A stretch of DNA of 64,000 nucleotides from Ruminococcus flavefaciens. Its GTDB lineage: Bacteria > Bacteroidota > Bacteroidia > Bacteroidales > P3. The stretch is from NCBI GenBank assembly GCA_023667315.1, contig JAMPAI010000002.1, forward strand, positions 248,001-312,000, in the 5' to 3' direction. The translations under genes were made by a program, and so were the position numbers. The notes below the pieces were generated by a model. The model had not been told where the DNA came from, ran no database searches, and was given only the letters and a program-made list of their open reading frames with translations. Every line of letters begins with the position of its first letter. Within the stretch, counting starts at the first letter, position 1. Positions 29,901 to 38,879 of the stretch are shown one piece after another.

Positions 29901-30065
29901 CTTACGGTATTCATAGCCTTGGCTCACCAGATCTTGAATGAACTCGCGCTCCAGACCCGCCTCTGATTGATACACAAACAGTGGTTCGTGAAGTTCACTA
30001 TACTTGGTATAGTTGTCAAGTACAATGAAGTTGTTGGTTTCTGCTATGGTGTTATTCGGTTTCAT
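26952..30065 (-). CDS. hsdR: Type I restriction enzyme R subunit
   Basis: The motor and nuclease subunit, 1037 residues. The N-terminal part has the PD-(D/E)xK-like nuclease signature ([20 protein letters not shown], about residues 155-175). The SF2 helicase follows with Walker [18 protein letters not shown] near 313 and the DEAD-like box [13 protein letters not shown] helicase C-terminal domain ([20 protein letters not shown]) and a long helical tail that docks to the methylase complete it. It cuts unmodified DNA after ATP-driven translocation. Its ATG overlaps the stop of the upstream mini-gene by four bases (ATGA), so translation is coupled. The locus is AT-richer than the flanks. Confidence 0.95.
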   Translation of the reverse strand: MKPNNTIAETNNFIVLDNYTKYSELHEPLFVYQSEAGLEREFIQDLVSQGYEYRKDMATPEALLANARVQIEALNDVVFTETEWKRFVEEYLDKPGESLVDKTRKIHDNHIYDFVFDDGHIKNIYIADKQSIARNKVQVISQFEQTGTQANRYDVTILVNGLPLVQIELKRRGVAIREAFNQVHRYTKESLNTDNSLFKYIQVFVISNGTDSRYFANTVERNKNSFDFTMNWAKADNTLIKDLKDFTGTFFQKNTLLNIIFTYSVFDVNNTLLIMRPYQIAAAERMLWKIRSSYQAKRWSVPDAGGYVWHTTGSGKTLTSFKAARLATGLGFIDKVFFVVDRKDLDYQTMKEYQRFSPDSVNGSESTAGLRRNIDKEDNKIIVTTIQKLNNLMKSEDNLPVYHKQVVFIFDECHRSQFGEAQKLLKKKFKRYYQFGFTGTPIFPENANGSETTASVFGRELHSYVITDAIRDEKVLKFKVDYNDVRPRFKHIETELDEAKLSAAENKKALLHPTRITEISQYILQNFRIKTHRNQGGNKGFNAMFAVSSVDAAKCYYDELCRLQKDCEKPLRIATIFSFAANEEQAAKGEIPDENFEPSAMDLSAKEFLTKAIDDYNAMFRTNYSVDSREFQNYYRDLAKRVKNKEVDLVIVVGMFLTGFDAPTLNTLFVDKNLRYHGLIQAFSRTNRIYDSSKTFGNIVTFRNLEQPTIDAITLFGDKNKDMRKVVLEKRYKEYLEGFKDSASGEAHRGYIEIVKELSAKFPDTDHIATEEDKKAFVKLFGEYLRVENILQNYDEFTALKAFQTLNLNDPKAIEGFKSKYFVSDEDIAAMQKLKMPAERTIQDYRSTYNDIRDWLRREKSGAQSEKSKIDWDDVVFEIDLLKSQEINLDYILELIFEHNKKKMDKSSLIEEVRRIIRASVGNRAKESLIVGFINETNLDSITDKTGVIEAFFEYAQVKQKEEASELIASESLNEKEAKHYLEVSLKREFASENGIDFNGILPRMSPLNPQYLTKKRKVFEKISAFIEKFKGVGGEL

Positions 30066-30199
30066 CTTTCATCAAGGTCTTTTTCCTTAAATTCACGGGA
30101 CAGACGTGTTTTCCCAACACCGTTAAAGGCGTATATCAACTGCACCTTTTTCTTGGTATCTCGTAAAATTTCCGCTATTTCTTTCAATGACTGTCCCAT
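30062..30199 (-). CDS. 45-residue mini-protein with Walker A motif, between hsdS and hsdR
   Basis: A small ORF with ATG at 30199, one base after the hsdS stop, and TGA overlapping the hsdR start as ATGA. It encodes an N-terminal helix ([18 protein letters not shown]) and then [20 protein letters not shown], a P-loop of the form GxxGxGKT. This looks like the extreme N-terminus of the larger AAA-type ATPases often encoded in type I restriction loci (RloC/PrrC-like), which would run for hundreds of residues more. Here the frame ends at once. Either it is the remnant of a deleted ATPase gene that happens to keep perfect coupling, or a retained mini-protein. The precise junctions favour translation. 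Confidence 0.6.
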   Translation of the reverse strand: MGQSLKEIAEILRDTKKKVQLIYAFNGVGKTRLSREFKEKDLDER

Positions 30200-30200
30200 C

Positions 30201-31463
30201 TTATGCCGCTATTTTAGGAAAAGACAACAACCGATTTCTATAATACTCGTATTGCTCCTGCACTGCGGCTATCTCAGCCGGCAAACCTTGCGAAAGGTCG
30301 CTTACCAAAGCCTCGAATTTGTCGAGAATGGAAACAATACGGTTTTGTTCGGCAAGAGGTGGTATTGGAATAGCAAACTCTTCTAATTTTGACTGGTGCA
30401 ATCTAATAACCTTTGTCCCTGTCACCTTAGTCCTTTTGTAGTCTGAAAATGCTGTTGTCTGAAAATAATATGCTAGATATTTAGGGTTTTGGTTATGACT
30501 GAAAGCCAAACTATCCCCACTTATGCATATCTCCTCATCGCCCAACCAAGCAACACATTTACAAACATCTTCTATGTTCTCACTCACTGTAGCAAATATC
30601 AAATCGTTCGTATGTGCCTTTTTACATTTCCTCGCGGTCTCATTCTTTACAAACGATTTTGTTTTCATGGCAAAAGTTCCATAATACGTGTAGATTTGCC
30701 CATAATGGATGCAGGGGACTCCACTTTCCGTAAAATCCTTTTTCTGCAAACCATTTCCTCTTATAAATGTTCCTATCTCACTCATTTTCATCCAAGTTAC
30801 GCTTGCGTACCCCCCCCCATTTATATTACTGAAATTCAATAACTTATCTCTGTAATGCTCATATTGTTCCTGTCTCGCTTGCAACTCCGCTTGCAACTCC
30901 GCTGCAAGGTTTGTGAATTTATCAAGAATACGAACTATTTCTTCTTGAACTAAACGGGGTGGGAATGGTATTTCTATTTTCGCAAAATCATATTTAGAAA
31001 GGCCAAATCTTGTCAAACCTTTTGCCAGCTTGTAAATCTGTTTTTGGACAATCTCTGTTTCCAAAAGGTATCTAATAAAAAATGAGGTTGTCATATTTAA
31101 TTCGAACAAACGAAAACGCATAATATGATAACTATAAACCGTATTTACGAGGGGCTCTATAATAACAGATGCATGTCCTATATCATCTCTTGTTTCTGAT
31201 GTTGGTGTTATAAATATATCTCCTTTTTCACAAGAACAGCCATCAATTTTTTTTGGTGAGGCTGATACAATCATTTGTGGAATATCATTGTCAATATATA
31301 TGTTTTTATATACATCAACATAATTTAGTAATTTGACAAGAGGTTGCCCTTCAATAATTTTTTTGTCCACTCCAATATTTTCAAAAACACCCAAATCCCC
31401 CAATTTCTTATACGACACCCCGTTCGGGCAAAGTTTCTGTATCAGTTCGTGTATTGATTTCAT
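30201..31463 (-). CDS. hsdS: Type I restriction-modification specificity subunit
   Basis: The 420-residue protein starts at the ATG overlapping the stop of the DUF1016 gene (ATGA); longer frames have no support. Two halves repeat the same plan: target recognition domain 1 (about 1-160) and helical spacer [20 protein letters not shown], then target recognition domain 2 (about 219-370) and spacer [20 protein letters not shown]. Each spacer ends in [14 protein letters not shown] or [14 protein letters not shown]. It tells the M and R subunits which bipartite sequence to read. At residues 216-218, exactly between the halves, three glycines are encoded by nine consecutive G, a likely slippage site. 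Confidence 0.93.
   Translation of the reverse strand: MKSIHELIQKLCPNGVSYKKLGDLGVFENIGVDKKIIEGQPLVKLLNYVDVYKNIYIDNDIPQMIVSASPKKIDGCSCEKGDIFITPTSETRDDIGHASVIIEPLVNTVYSYHIMRFRLFELNMTTSFFIRYLLETEIVQKQIYKLAKGLTRFGLSKYDFAKIEIPFPPRLVQEEIVRILDKFTNLAAELQAELQARQEQYEHYRDKLLNFSNINGGGYASVTWMKMSEIGTFIRGNGLQKKDFTESGVPCIHYGQIYTYYGTFAMKTKSFVKNETARKCKKAHTNDLIFATVSENIEDVCKCVAWLGDEEICISGDSLAFSHNQNPKYLAYYFQTTAFSDYKRTKVTGTKVIRLHQSKLEEFAIPIPPLAEQNRIVSILDKFEALVSDLSQGLPAEIAAVQEQYEYYRNRLLSFPKIAA
30810..30818 (-). repeat. Nine-G homopolymer tract in hsdS (candidate phase-variation switch)
   Basis: Nine C on the plus strand, that is GGGGGGGGG in the coding strand. Loss of one G gives a stop after 221 residues; gain of one gives a stop after 228. 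In both cases only the first half-subunit is made. ATG codons for residues 225 and 227 lie right there and could restart the second half. Confidence 0.85.
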
Positions 31464-32512
31464 AATTCCGTTTCCTTTCTGCTTTTGTTGATAAGATTGC
31501 GCAGTTCCTCCTCGCTCGGCATATTCGTAAGATACTGTGATGCGAAAATCTGCTGGTTTCCAGCATTCTCTGGCAGTGTAAAACGCACAACCGTGTCGTT
31601 CTTCTCGGCACAAAGAACAATACCAACGGGCGGATTATCACCCACATTCATCTGCGTGCGGGTATAGTAGTTGGTGTACATCTGCATTTGTCCGATATCC
31701 TGATGTGTCAGTTTTCCCGTCTTCAAATCAATCAGCACATAGCAACGCGCCGGAATCGAATAGAATACAAGATCAATATAAAAATGGTCGTTATCGAACG
31801 AGATGCGCTTCTGTCGTGCCACAAAGGCAAATCCACGCCCCAACTCAAGCAAGAAACTTTGCAGCTTAGAAATCAGCAAGTCTTCCAAATCACTCTCCAA
31901 AAAATGCTCCCCTTGCGGTATACCGATAAAATCAAGTATATAAGGGTCGCGAACAATTTCACGGGGATTAAACACCTCTTCAGCTTTTGGCGTATCGGCC
32001 TCTGCCTTTACCATATCCTTGTCGCGGCTCGAAAGCAGACGCTCATAATAAAGCGTATGTATCTGCCTCTCAAGCTGCCGAGTGCTCCAATTCGACTCTG
32101 CACACTCTTCCATATAGAAACGCATGGCATTGTCATCTTTAACATTCAACAATTTGCGGTAATGGGTCCAACTCAATTGGTGACGCAGTGCATCACTTTT
32201 TTCAAACCTAATATACAACAGCCTCATGTACTTTAGGTTGGTGACATTAAATCCATCTCCGAACTCCGGGACAAGAATTTCTGACAGACGCTTCAGCAAT
32301 CCGGAACCATACTCGGCGCGTTCACGCCCTTGCTGTTCATATTCCACAATATACCTACCCACATGCCAATAGGTCTGCACCACAGTGGTGTTTATACTGC
32401 ACTGTATAGCCGTTTTAGCTGTTTGCAACAGTTGTCGAATCTCACCAAACAAGCGTTGCTCGCCTTTGAGCGTTCTCCCTTTTTTCAACAGGGGGGCTTG
32501 CGTTTTGTTCAT
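31460..32512 (-). CDS. DUF1016 (YhcG-type) PD-(D/E)xK nuclease-family protein
   Basis: A 350-residue protein with an N-terminal DUF1016 helical domain ([20 protein letters not shown]) and a C-terminal nuclease-like domain in which [20 protein letters not shown] and [10 protein letters not shown] place an Asp and a Lys as in the PD-(D/E)xK fold. The family (E. coli YhcG) is widespread, often next to or inside restriction-modification loci, and is predicted to cut DNA. Its ATG overlaps the hsdM stop by four bases and its TGA overlaps the hsdS ATG by four bases. It is therefore translated as part of the operon. Whether it adds to defence or modifies the type I complex is not known. Confidence 0.85.
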   Translation of the reverse strand: MNKTQAPLLKKGRTLKGEQRLFGEIRQLLQTAKTAIQCSINTTVVQTYWHVGRYIVEYEQQGRERAEYGSGLLKRLSEILVPEFGDGFNVTNLKYMRLLYIRFEKSDALRHQLSWTHYRKLLNVKDDNAMRFYMEECAESNWSTRQLERQIHTLYYERLLSSRDKDMVKAEADTPKAEEVFNPREIVRDPYILDFIGIPQGEHFLESDLEDLLISKLQSFLLELGRGFAFVARQKRISFDNDHFYIDLVFYSIPARCYVLIDLKTGKLTHQDIGQMQMYTNYYTRTQMNVGDNPPVGIVLCAEKNDTVVRFTLPENAGNQQIFASQYLTNMPSEEELRNLINKSRKETEL

Positions 32513-34065
32513 ACTCTATCCTCCTCTAATTCCTCTACAATCTTATCTATTTCTGCCCGCAATTCATTTTCATGTGCCACAATGCGGCGGATTCGAGCAT
32601 TCAATTCCTTGATATCGGTTACAGGGCGGGTGTCTTCTTCCTCAATATAACTGCTTACCGACAAATTATAATCGTTCTCTACAATGGTCTTGTAGTCAAC
32701 CGACTTCGCAACATATTCCTCATCTTCCTTTCGGTCGAACAAATCTACAATCCTATCGATATGCCTGTCCTCAAGCACATTGTTATTGGTTTCTTTCGTA
32801 AAGAAACCTTCTCCGCCTGCTTTGATAAACTGAATCTTCGTATCGGACTTGTGCTTTGAAAGGACCAGGATATTCACCGCTATCGAAGTGCCGTAGAACA
32901 AATTGGAAGGCAAGGATATAATAGTCTCAATGTAGTTGCTGTCCACCAGATATTTTCTGATTTTCTGCTCTGCTCCGCCACGATAAAAAATACCGGGGAA
33001 GCAAACAATGGCCGCCCTTCCCCTGCCTGAGAGATAACTCAAAGCATGCAATACAAAAGCGAAATCCGCCTTTGATTTCGGGGCAAGCACTCCGGCCGGA
33101 GCAAAACGGTCATCGTTAATCAGGGTCGGGTCGTCCGAACCAATCCAATTGACCGAATAGGGCGGATTGGACACGATGGCGTCAAAAGGCTTGTCGTCTC
33201 CAAATTGAGGGTCTATAAGCGTATTGCCAAGGGCGATATTGAACTTATCGTAATTGATATTGTGCAGGAACATGTTCATACGGGCCAGGTTGTAGGTTGT
33301 ATGATTGATTTCCTGACCGAAGAAACCGTCTTCGATGACATGGTTTTCGAATTGTTTCCTGGCTTGTAGAAGCAAGGAACCCGAACCTGCCGCGGGATCA
33401 TATATTTTGTTGATTGTCGCCTGTCTGTGCATGGCAAGTTTGGAAATGAGCTTCGACACATTCTGCGGGGTAAAGAACTCTCCTCCCGACTTTCCGGCAT
33501 TGGCCGCGTAATTGTTTATGAGAAATTCGTAAGCATCGCCGAAAAGGTCAATCTCATGGGTTTCAAAACTTCCGAAATCCAATCCTTCCACCCCTTTTAA
33601 GACAGCCGCCAACCGACTGTTCTTATTTTCAACAGTATTACCAAGCCTTGTGCTGGTCGTATCAAAATCGGCGAACAATCCTTTGATATTCTTTTCGGAA
33701 GCATAACCATTGGCAGAACTTTCAATGGAATCGAAGATGGCTTTCAAATCCGTATTGAGATTCGGATTGGTATTGGCGGTCTTTACCACATTGACAAAAA
33801 GCTGGCTCGGATAAATGAAATATCCTTTCGTCTTTACGGCATCGTCCTTTATCTCCGGAGTTATTACACTATCCTGTAAAGACGCATAGTCTATGCTGTT
33901 ATCCCCACCCTCAATGTAGTCGGTAAAATTCTCGCTTATAAAACGGTAAAACAATGTTCCCAAAACAAATTGTTTGAAGTCCCATCCGTCAACCGCCCCA
34001 CGCACATCATTGGCTATCTTCCAAATCTGAGACTGCAACTGTTCCCTTTGCTGTATGCTTGTCAT
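32509..34065 (-). CDS. hsdM: Type I restriction-modification methyltransferase subunit
   Basis: The 518-residue methylase opens the operon. The N-terminal helical domain ([20 protein letters not shown]) is followed by the Rossmann fold with motif [18 protein letters not shown] near residue 220 and motif [10 protein letters not shown] near 310, the N6-adenine methyltransferase signature. It methylates adenine in the sequence chosen by HsdS. The C-terminus (about 490-518) is a charged coiled coil that should contact HsdS. Translation is coupled to the DUF1016 gene by ATGA. No clear -7 box was found in the 100 bp before the ATG. Confidence 0.95.
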   Translation of the reverse strand: MTSIQQREQLQSQIWKIANDVRGAVDGWDFKQFVLGTLFYRFISENFTDYIEGGDNSIDYASLQDSVITPEIKDDAVKTKGYFIYPSQLFVNVVKTANTNPNLNTDLKAIFDSIESSANGYASEKNIKGLFADFDTTSTRLGNTVENKNSRLAAVLKGVEGLDFGSFETHEIDLFGDAYEFLINNYAANAGKSGGEFFTPQNVSKLISKLAMHRQATINKIYDPAAGSGSLLLQARKQFENHVIEDGFFGQEINHTTYNLARMNMFLHNINYDKFNIALGNTLIDPQFGDDKPFDAIVSNPPYSVNWIGSDDPTLINDDRFAPAGVLAPKSKADFAFVLHALSYLSGRGRAAIVCFPGIFYRGGAEQKIRKYLVDSNYIETIISLPSNLFYGTSIAVNILVLSKHKSDTKIQFIKAGGEGFFTKETNNNVLEDRHIDRIVDLFDRKEDEEYVAKSVDYKTIVENDYNLSVSSYIEEEDTRPVTDIKELNARIRRIVAHENELRAEIDKIVEELEEDRV

Positions 34066-34305
34066 ATCTTTATCGTTCTAAGGATTACCAATTGCTGGAC
34101 CTTTGTAAAATGCTGAAACTAAAAATCCAACAAATCAAACACCTTAACCGGAGTTACCAATCGGGTTGTACCGTCTTGGAACGCCATCTGGACACTGAAC
34201 CAAACACAAATTTAGTGCATTTGCCTGACATTTTTAGACATAAAACGGCAGAACATCTCTGTATACCAGGCCCCCAAACCCTCCCCCTATCAATCGTAAA
34301 AAATG

Positions 34306-34388
34306 TACTTTCAACTTCGTTGAAAATACTCCGCCTCGGCAAAATCAAAACGAGCTTTACTTTTGCTCTCAACTTATTCGTATTTTTG
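34306..34388 (+). repeat. Promoter-bearing palindromic repeat, one unit, upstream of mce
   Basis: One unit of the dispersed family: a TTCAACTTCGTTGAA hairpin, arm CCGCCTCGGCA, a diverged core, arm TTGCTCTCAACTTATTCG and a final TATTTTTG (34381-34388) that fits the -7 consensus. It lies 43 bp before the mce ATG. The rest of the 34066-34431 gap shows no gene I can support. Confidence 0.65.
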
Positions 34389-34431
34389 CTCTCCAAAAAT
34401 GACCGGGCGGAAGCCCTAAAAAATTAATGTC

Positions 34432-34839
34432 ATGAAACCTACCCACATCGAACATCTCGGCATTGCCGTCAAGAACCTGGAAGAATCCATCCGCTATTAC
34501 GAAGACGTGCTTGGCCTGGAATGCTACAACATAGAGGAAGTGAAGGACCAGAAGGTGCGCACCGCATTCTTCAGGCTCGGAGACACCAAGATAGAACTGC
34601 TCGAATCCACCGATCCCGAAGGCCCCATCGGCAAATTCGTTGAAAAGAAGGGTGAAGGCATCCACCATATCGCCTTCGCGGTGGAAGACACCCAGACAGC
34701 CTTGAACGATGCCGAACAGAAAGGCATCCAGCTTATCGATAAAGCCCCCCGCAAGGGCGCCGAAGGCCTCAACATCGGATTCCTGCACCCCAAATCGACC
34801 CACGGCGTGCTTACCGAATTCTGCTGCAAAGACAAATAG
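34432..34839 (+). CDS. mce: Methylmalonyl-CoA epimerase
   Basis: A 135-residue glyoxalase/VOC-fold enzyme that interconverts (R)- and (S)-methylmalonyl-CoA in the succinate-propionate pathway. Metal ligands are recognisable in HIEHLGIAVKNLEESIRYYE (His), IELLE (Glu), IHHIAFAVED (His) and GVLTEFCC (Glu). Length is typical. In this window its functional partners are the carboxyltransferase and biotin carrier at 56.4-58.3 kb; the mutase is not present. The -7 box comes from the dispersed repeat just upstream. The histidine kinase gene begins 3 bp after its stop, so the two may share a transcript. Confidence 0.93.
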   Translation: MKPTHIEHLGIAVKNLEESIRYYEDVLGLECYNIEEVKDQKVRTAFFRLGDTKIELLESTDPEGPIGKFVEKKGEGIHHIAFAVEDTQTALNDAEQKGIQLIDKAPRKGAEGLNIGFLHPKSTHGVLTEFCCKDK

Positions 34840-34842
34840 CAT

Positions 34843-37287
34843 ATGCCCCCGCTTCTGCCGCACATACCGCTTCAGGCCAAGGAACTCTTAAACTTCAACG
34901 TTTGGAGCGCGGTATGTGCGGGCGGATTTTTCCTGACAGGCTTCGGGCTGCTGCTCTTGTGCGAGAAAATCTTCAAGATTTCGTCAAAAGGACTTTTCCG
35001 GACCCTGTTTCTGAGTGTTTATTGCCTTGCCTGCGCCACGCTCGTTTATATCAACGGTGTCCGGCAGGAACAGCATGACCGCCTGCAATGGGCGCGGAAG
35101 ATTGCCATGAGCCGCGACCTGCCCGCCGAAGTTAACTTCGCCCTCCGCCTCCAGAAATTACAGGAAGAAGACTCGTTCGGACAAGACTTTTCCCATATAG
35201 GAAACACCGGCGAAAAAGGCCTGCTGGAAAGCCGCTGGCAGAAAGTGCTGGAACAGAGCTTCAGCCATTACCGCTTCTTCTTTACCCTCTGCGAACCCGA
35301 AGGATTGCTGCTCCTGGACGACAGCCTTACCGAGAACTGCCGCCGCTTTTTTGCCCATAAGGCCCAATCGGGCATCCCCACCGAAGTGCCGGGACTGTAC
35401 GGCACCGACTACGGCATCGAATACTACGCCTATCTCTACCAGACCCCTGTCTATCTCGGTTCCGACACCCTGTTGCTGAATGTGGAACTGGGACGCAAGA
35501 AATTCGCCGACGCACCGGGCAGCGAGGGCCTGCAGCTGCCACCCTCCTACTCGTACGCCTTTTATTCCGAAAACGAACTGTGGAGCTACAACGGCAGCTT
35601 CCTCTATCCGTTCCGCCTTAAAGGGAACACGCCCGATTCGCTGCGGTTCCTGAACCTGAAAGGCTACGACCACCTGTTCTATCCCCTGCCCGAAGACCGC
35701 CTGCTGGTGCTGAGCACGCCCCAGGCCGACCCCACCGACATACTGCCGAACTTCTCGCTGTTCTTTATCCTGTTCGGCATCGCGGGCGCGCTGGTGCTGG
35801 CCCTGTTCGACAAGAACTTCCTGGGCACCGCCGGCACCTACACCCGGCAACTGCGCAGCGGCATGTTCGTGCTGCTGCTCTCGGTGGTGCTGGTGTTCGG
35901 GGCGGTGGCCGTGGTGTTCATCCGGCAGATAAACCTGAACGAGAACACCAAACGCCTGCGCAACCAAAGCCTTTCGGTGCTGGCCGAAATGGAAAGCCGC
36001 AGCCTGAACCTGCCCGGCAACTGCCTGCTTACGCCCGACAACGACAGCCTTCTCCTCAAACTGCAATCGGAAATAGAGAGCCTGGGCAACCTCTTCCGCA
36101 GCGACATCTACCTCTATTCCCCCCAAGGCCGTCTGGTGGCCAGCCCCCGCCCCGAAAGCCTGCTGCCCGAGCAGCTGGAGGCCGACCTACTGCACGAGAT
36201 CGCCGAAGAACAAAGCCACCTGATCATCCTGCCCAGAAAACGCTCCCTGCTCTCCTTCGCCTCTTTCCGAAACGGCAACGGCGAGGTTATCGGCTTCTTC
36301 TGCATTCCCCACTACCTGCAGGTGGAACGGCAGCGTGCCGAGATGAGCCGTTTCCTCTGCACCTACCTCAACATCATGGTGTTGCTGAGCCTGCTCACCT
36401 TCGTTTTCTCCTCCCTGCTGGCGCGGCGCATCACCAAGCCGCTGCAATTGGTGACCCGCATGGTGGCGCAGATAAAGCCCGCCCAGAAGAACAACCATCT
36501 GGAATGGAAGCGTCAGGACGAAATAGGCGTGCTGGTAAGGCAATACAACCTCCTGGTGGATGAACTGGAAACGAGCCTGCGCAAGCTGGCCGAATCGGAA
36601 CGCGAGAACGCATGGAACGAGATGGCGCGGCAGGTGGCGCACGAGATAAAGAACCCGCTCACCCCCATCAGACTGCAGGTACAGCTGCTGCAACGCGCCT
36701 ACAGCGACCCCGGCTGCCACGATTTCAAGGAGCGCCTGGACCGCTTCACCCTCCTGCTTACCGAACAGATAGACCGGCTGGCGCATATCGCCGGCACGTT
36801 CTCGCAGTTCGCCAAATGGCAGAAACCGCAGATGCAGGAAATGTTTCCGGCGCAAGTCATACGCAAGACCCTCGACCTGTTCAAGGCGAACGAACAGGTG
36901 GAATTCCGCACCGAACTGTCGGTTGAAAGCGAAAAAATCCGCATATATGCGGATCCCGGATTCCTCGAACAGATACTTATCAACCTGATACGGAACGCGA
37001 TACAGGCACTGGAAGAAGCGCATACCGAAAAACCAGAAATACGCGTGGGATTGAAAGAAACCCAAGACGGCCTCTGTACGATTCACGTGGCCGACAACGG
37101 CCCCGGCATCAGCCCCGAAAAACAGGAACGCATTTTCGAGCCCCGCTTCACGACCCGCAGCACCGGCGCGGGACTGGGACTGGCCATCTGCCGCCGTCTG
37201 GCCGAAAGCATGGCGATGGAGATACGCGTGGAAAGCCCAGCCGGAAAAGGCGCGGAATTTACGCTCAGAACGAAGTCAGTTCGTTAA
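34843..37287 (+). CDS. NtrY-like membrane sensor histidine kinase
   Basis: The 814-residue protein has an N-terminal helix pair (FLTGFGLLLLCEKIF, LFLSVYCLACATLVYING), a large extracytoplasmic region (about 70-290), helices near 300 and 345, a second sensor loop, and a final helix near 515 leading into HAMP (ITKPLQLVTRMVAQIKP). The kinase core has the phospho-acceptor His600 in QVAHEIKNPLTPIRLQ and ATP-binding N (LIRNAIQALEEA), G1 (VADNGPGIS) and G2 (STGAGLGLAICRRL) boxes. NPLTP is characteristic of NtrY-type kinases. No response regulator is adjacent, so the partner lies elsewhere. Its last 23 bp overlap the end of the convergent dgt gene. Confidence 0.88.
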   Translation: MPPLLPHIPLQAKELLNFNVWSAVCAGGFFLTGFGLLLLCEKIFKISSKGLFRTLFLSVYCLACATLVYINGVRQEQHDRLQWARKIAMSRDLPAEVNFALRLQKLQEEDSFGQDFSHIGNTGEKGLLESRWQKVLEQSFSHYRFFFTLCEPEGLLLLDDSLTENCRRFFAHKAQSGIPTEVPGLYGTDYGIEYYAYLYQTPVYLGSDTLLLNVELGRKKFADAPGSEGLQLPPSYSYAFYSENELWSYNGSFLYPFRLKGNTPDSLRFLNLKGYDHLFYPLPEDRLLVLSTPQADPTDILPNFSLFFILFGIAGALVLALFDKNFLGTAGTYTRQLRSGMFVLLLSVVLVFGAVAVVFIRQINLNENTKRLRNQSLSVLAEMESRSLNLPGNCLLTPDNDSLLLKLQSEIESLGNLFRSDIYLYSPQGRLVASPRPESLLPEQLEADLLHEIAEEQSHLIILPRKRSLLSFASFRNGNGEVIGFFCIPHYLQVERQRAEMSRFLCTYLNIMVLLSLLTFVFSSLLARRITKPLQLVTRMVAQIKPAQKNNHLEWKRQDEIGVLVRQYNLLVDELETSLRKLAESERENAWNEMARQVAHEIKNPLTPIRLQVQLLQRAYSDPGCHDFKERLDRFTLLLTEQIDRLAHIAGTFSQFAKWQKPQMQEMFPAQVIRKTLDLFKANEQVEFRTELSVESEKIRIYADPGFLEQILINLIRNAIQALEEAHTEKPEIRVGLKETQDGLCTIHVADNGPGISPEKQERIFEPRFTTRSTGAGLGLAICRRLAESMAMEIRVESPAGKGAEFTLRTKSVR

Positions 37288-38497
37288 AGTATTCGATGGC
37301 GGCGCGGTCGGTAAGCAGCGACAGGAAATCGATGATGGCGCGGTTGTACTGCGCTTCCTCGCGCAAGTCGTAGAGTCGCTTGTGGTAAGATGTCCCACCC
37401 GTTTTCACCAACAGTTTTATCCACGAAAGGAAAGCCGTTCCCAGTTTGGGATACACCGGCACGAATTCCCTTTCGATATGCCGCAAGGTATCCTCGCCCA
37501 CGAATGCCTGCGCCAGAGCCTCGTACAGAGAATCGATGACCAGTTTGGCGTAGGCCTCGTAGTTCTTGAGGCGCGGATGCTTGTAGATATGCCGGTAATT
37601 GAACTTCATCAGCGTCTTCATCAGGCCATACACCTCCTTGCTGAAGCAAAGGCCGTTCTCAGGCGAGCTGTTGCGGCAGAGGTCGGTGATGAAGATATGG
37701 ATGAAGTTAGTATTGTTGGCCGCCTCGATATGCGGGAAACCCAACAGGATATGGTTCAGTTCGTCGATCTGCGATTCGGTGAGGATGCCCAGGCACTGCG
37801 CGTCTTCCAAATCCCGCCCCAGATAGGCGATCTTGTCGGAAATCTTCATCACGCAGCCTTCCCAGGTATAAGGCTCGAAACGGTTCTGCTTGGTGAAGGC
37901 GTTCAGGTCTATCGCCTCCTGCCTCGGGAAAAGCCGCGCCTGGTTCACCTCCCCGCAATGCGACACGATACCGTCGCGCACGGCGTAGGTAAGGTTCAGG
38001 TTCTTGTGCTGCCCCTGGCTATCGTGCAGGAGCTCGATGTCGTCCACCACCCGCAGCGAATTCTTCTCGTGCCAGAACTCGCCCAGACCGTACTTCTTGC
38101 AGAGGTCGTCCAAAAACACCTCGCCCGAGTGACCGAAGGGCGCATGCCCCAGGTCGTGCCCCATGGCAATGGCGTAGGTAAGCTCCGAGTTGAGGCCGAG
38201 AAAACGGGCAATCGTGCTGCTCACCGAAATCACGTGGTTCACGTGCTCGATACGGGTGCAGATACGGTCGTCGTTGGTATGGAAAAAGACCTGCGTCTTG
38301 GATTTTAGGCGGGAATAGGCCAGCGAGTGCAGGATACGGTCGTTGTCGCGGCCGAACTCGCTGCGTATCTCGTCGGGCTTAAGCGGCGATTCCTGCTGGC
38401 GCCTTACCGCCTGCTTCCATGCCGGATGCCCCGGTTTCATGGCCAGCGCCGCAAACGAATCCCTGTGTTTCTGAATGTCGCTCTGCATAGTGTTCAT
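37265..38497 (-). CDS. dgt: Deoxyguanosinetriphosphate triphosphohydrolase (HD domain)
   Basis: This 410-residue enzyme hydrolyses dGTP to deoxyguanosine and triphosphate. HD-domain metal ligands are visible as His in RIEHVNHVISV, the His-Asp pair in AIAMGHDLGHAPFGHSGE, and a distal Asp in the ISDKIAYLGRDLED segment. The ATG at 38497 overlaps the stop of the SUI1 gene as TGATG, so it is translationally coupled. A second ATG three codons on is possible. Operon order is glyS, SUI1, dgt, which has no evident functional logic. Confidence 0.92.
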   Translation of the reverse strand: MNTMQSDIQKHRDSFAALAMKPGHPAWKQAVRRQQESPLKPDEIRSEFGRDNDRILHSLAYSRLKSKTQVFFHTNDDRICTRIEHVNHVISVSSTIARFLGLNSELTYAIAMGHDLGHAPFGHSGEVFLDDLCKKYGLGEFWHEKNSLRVVDDIELLHDSQGQHKNLNLTYAVRDGIVSHCGEVNQARLFPRQEAIDLNAFTKQNRFEPYTWEGCVMKISDKIAYLGRDLEDAQCLGILTESQIDELNHILLGFPHIEAANNTNFIHIFITDLCRNSSPENGLCFSKEVYGLMKTLMKFNYRHIYKHPRLKNYEAYAKLVIDSLYEALAQAFVGEDTLRHIEREFVPVYPKLGTAFLSWIKLLVKTGGTSYHKRLYDLREEAQYNRAIIDFLSLLTDRAAIEYFNELTSF

Positions 38498-38835
38498 CAG
38501 CCGCCCGCCCGTTTAAAGCGGTAGCCTTCTTTGGTTAATATCTCGCAAACCTTGTCGCGCACGTCGCCCTGCAGCACGATCTCGCCGTCTTTGGCCGTGC
38601 CGCCGATGCCGCAACGGGTCTTGAGCGTCTTGCCCAATTTCTCCAGATCTCCGGTTGTACCCACAAAACCGGTAACCAGCGTAACGGTCTTGCCCGCCCG
38701 CCGCTTGCTGTCGCGCATCACGCGCAGGTCCTGCCGGGCGGGTTCCAAGGTTTCGGCCTCCTCGGTTTCCTCGTAGCGGTACTGAAAATTCGGGTCGGTG
38801 GAATACACCACCCCTATCGGCGTTTTCTTGCCCAT
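38497..38835 (-). CDS. yciH: SUI1-family translation initiation factor (YciH)
   Basis: A 112-residue protein. The ATG at 38835 gives MGKKTPIGVVYSTDPNFQY; a longer frame upstream is only an antisense-like shadow of glyS. The C-terminal 65 residues carry the SUI1/eIF1 fold (KTVTLVTGFVGTTGDLEKLG and a downstream CGIGGTAKDGEIVLQG segment). Bacterial members bind the 30S subunit and influence start-site fidelity. This is of interest in Bacteroidetes, where Shine-Dalgarno sequences are rarely used. It lies 44 bp after glyS and overlaps dgt by one base. Confidence 0.88.
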   Translation of the reverse strand: MGKKTPIGVVYSTDPNFQYRYEETEEAETLEPARQDLRVMRDSKRRAGKTVTLVTGFVGTTGDLEKLGKTLKTRCGIGGTAKDGEIVLQGDVRDKVCEILTKEGYRFKRAGG

Positions 38836-38879
38836 CTTATTGCGTATTCCATTGGCGGCAGGCGTGGAGGCTTGCCGTT

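Noticed and set aside
34059..34427. 122-codon frame between hsdM and mce
   Set aside because: It overlaps the hsdM start and the promoter repeat, and the peptide resembles nothing known.
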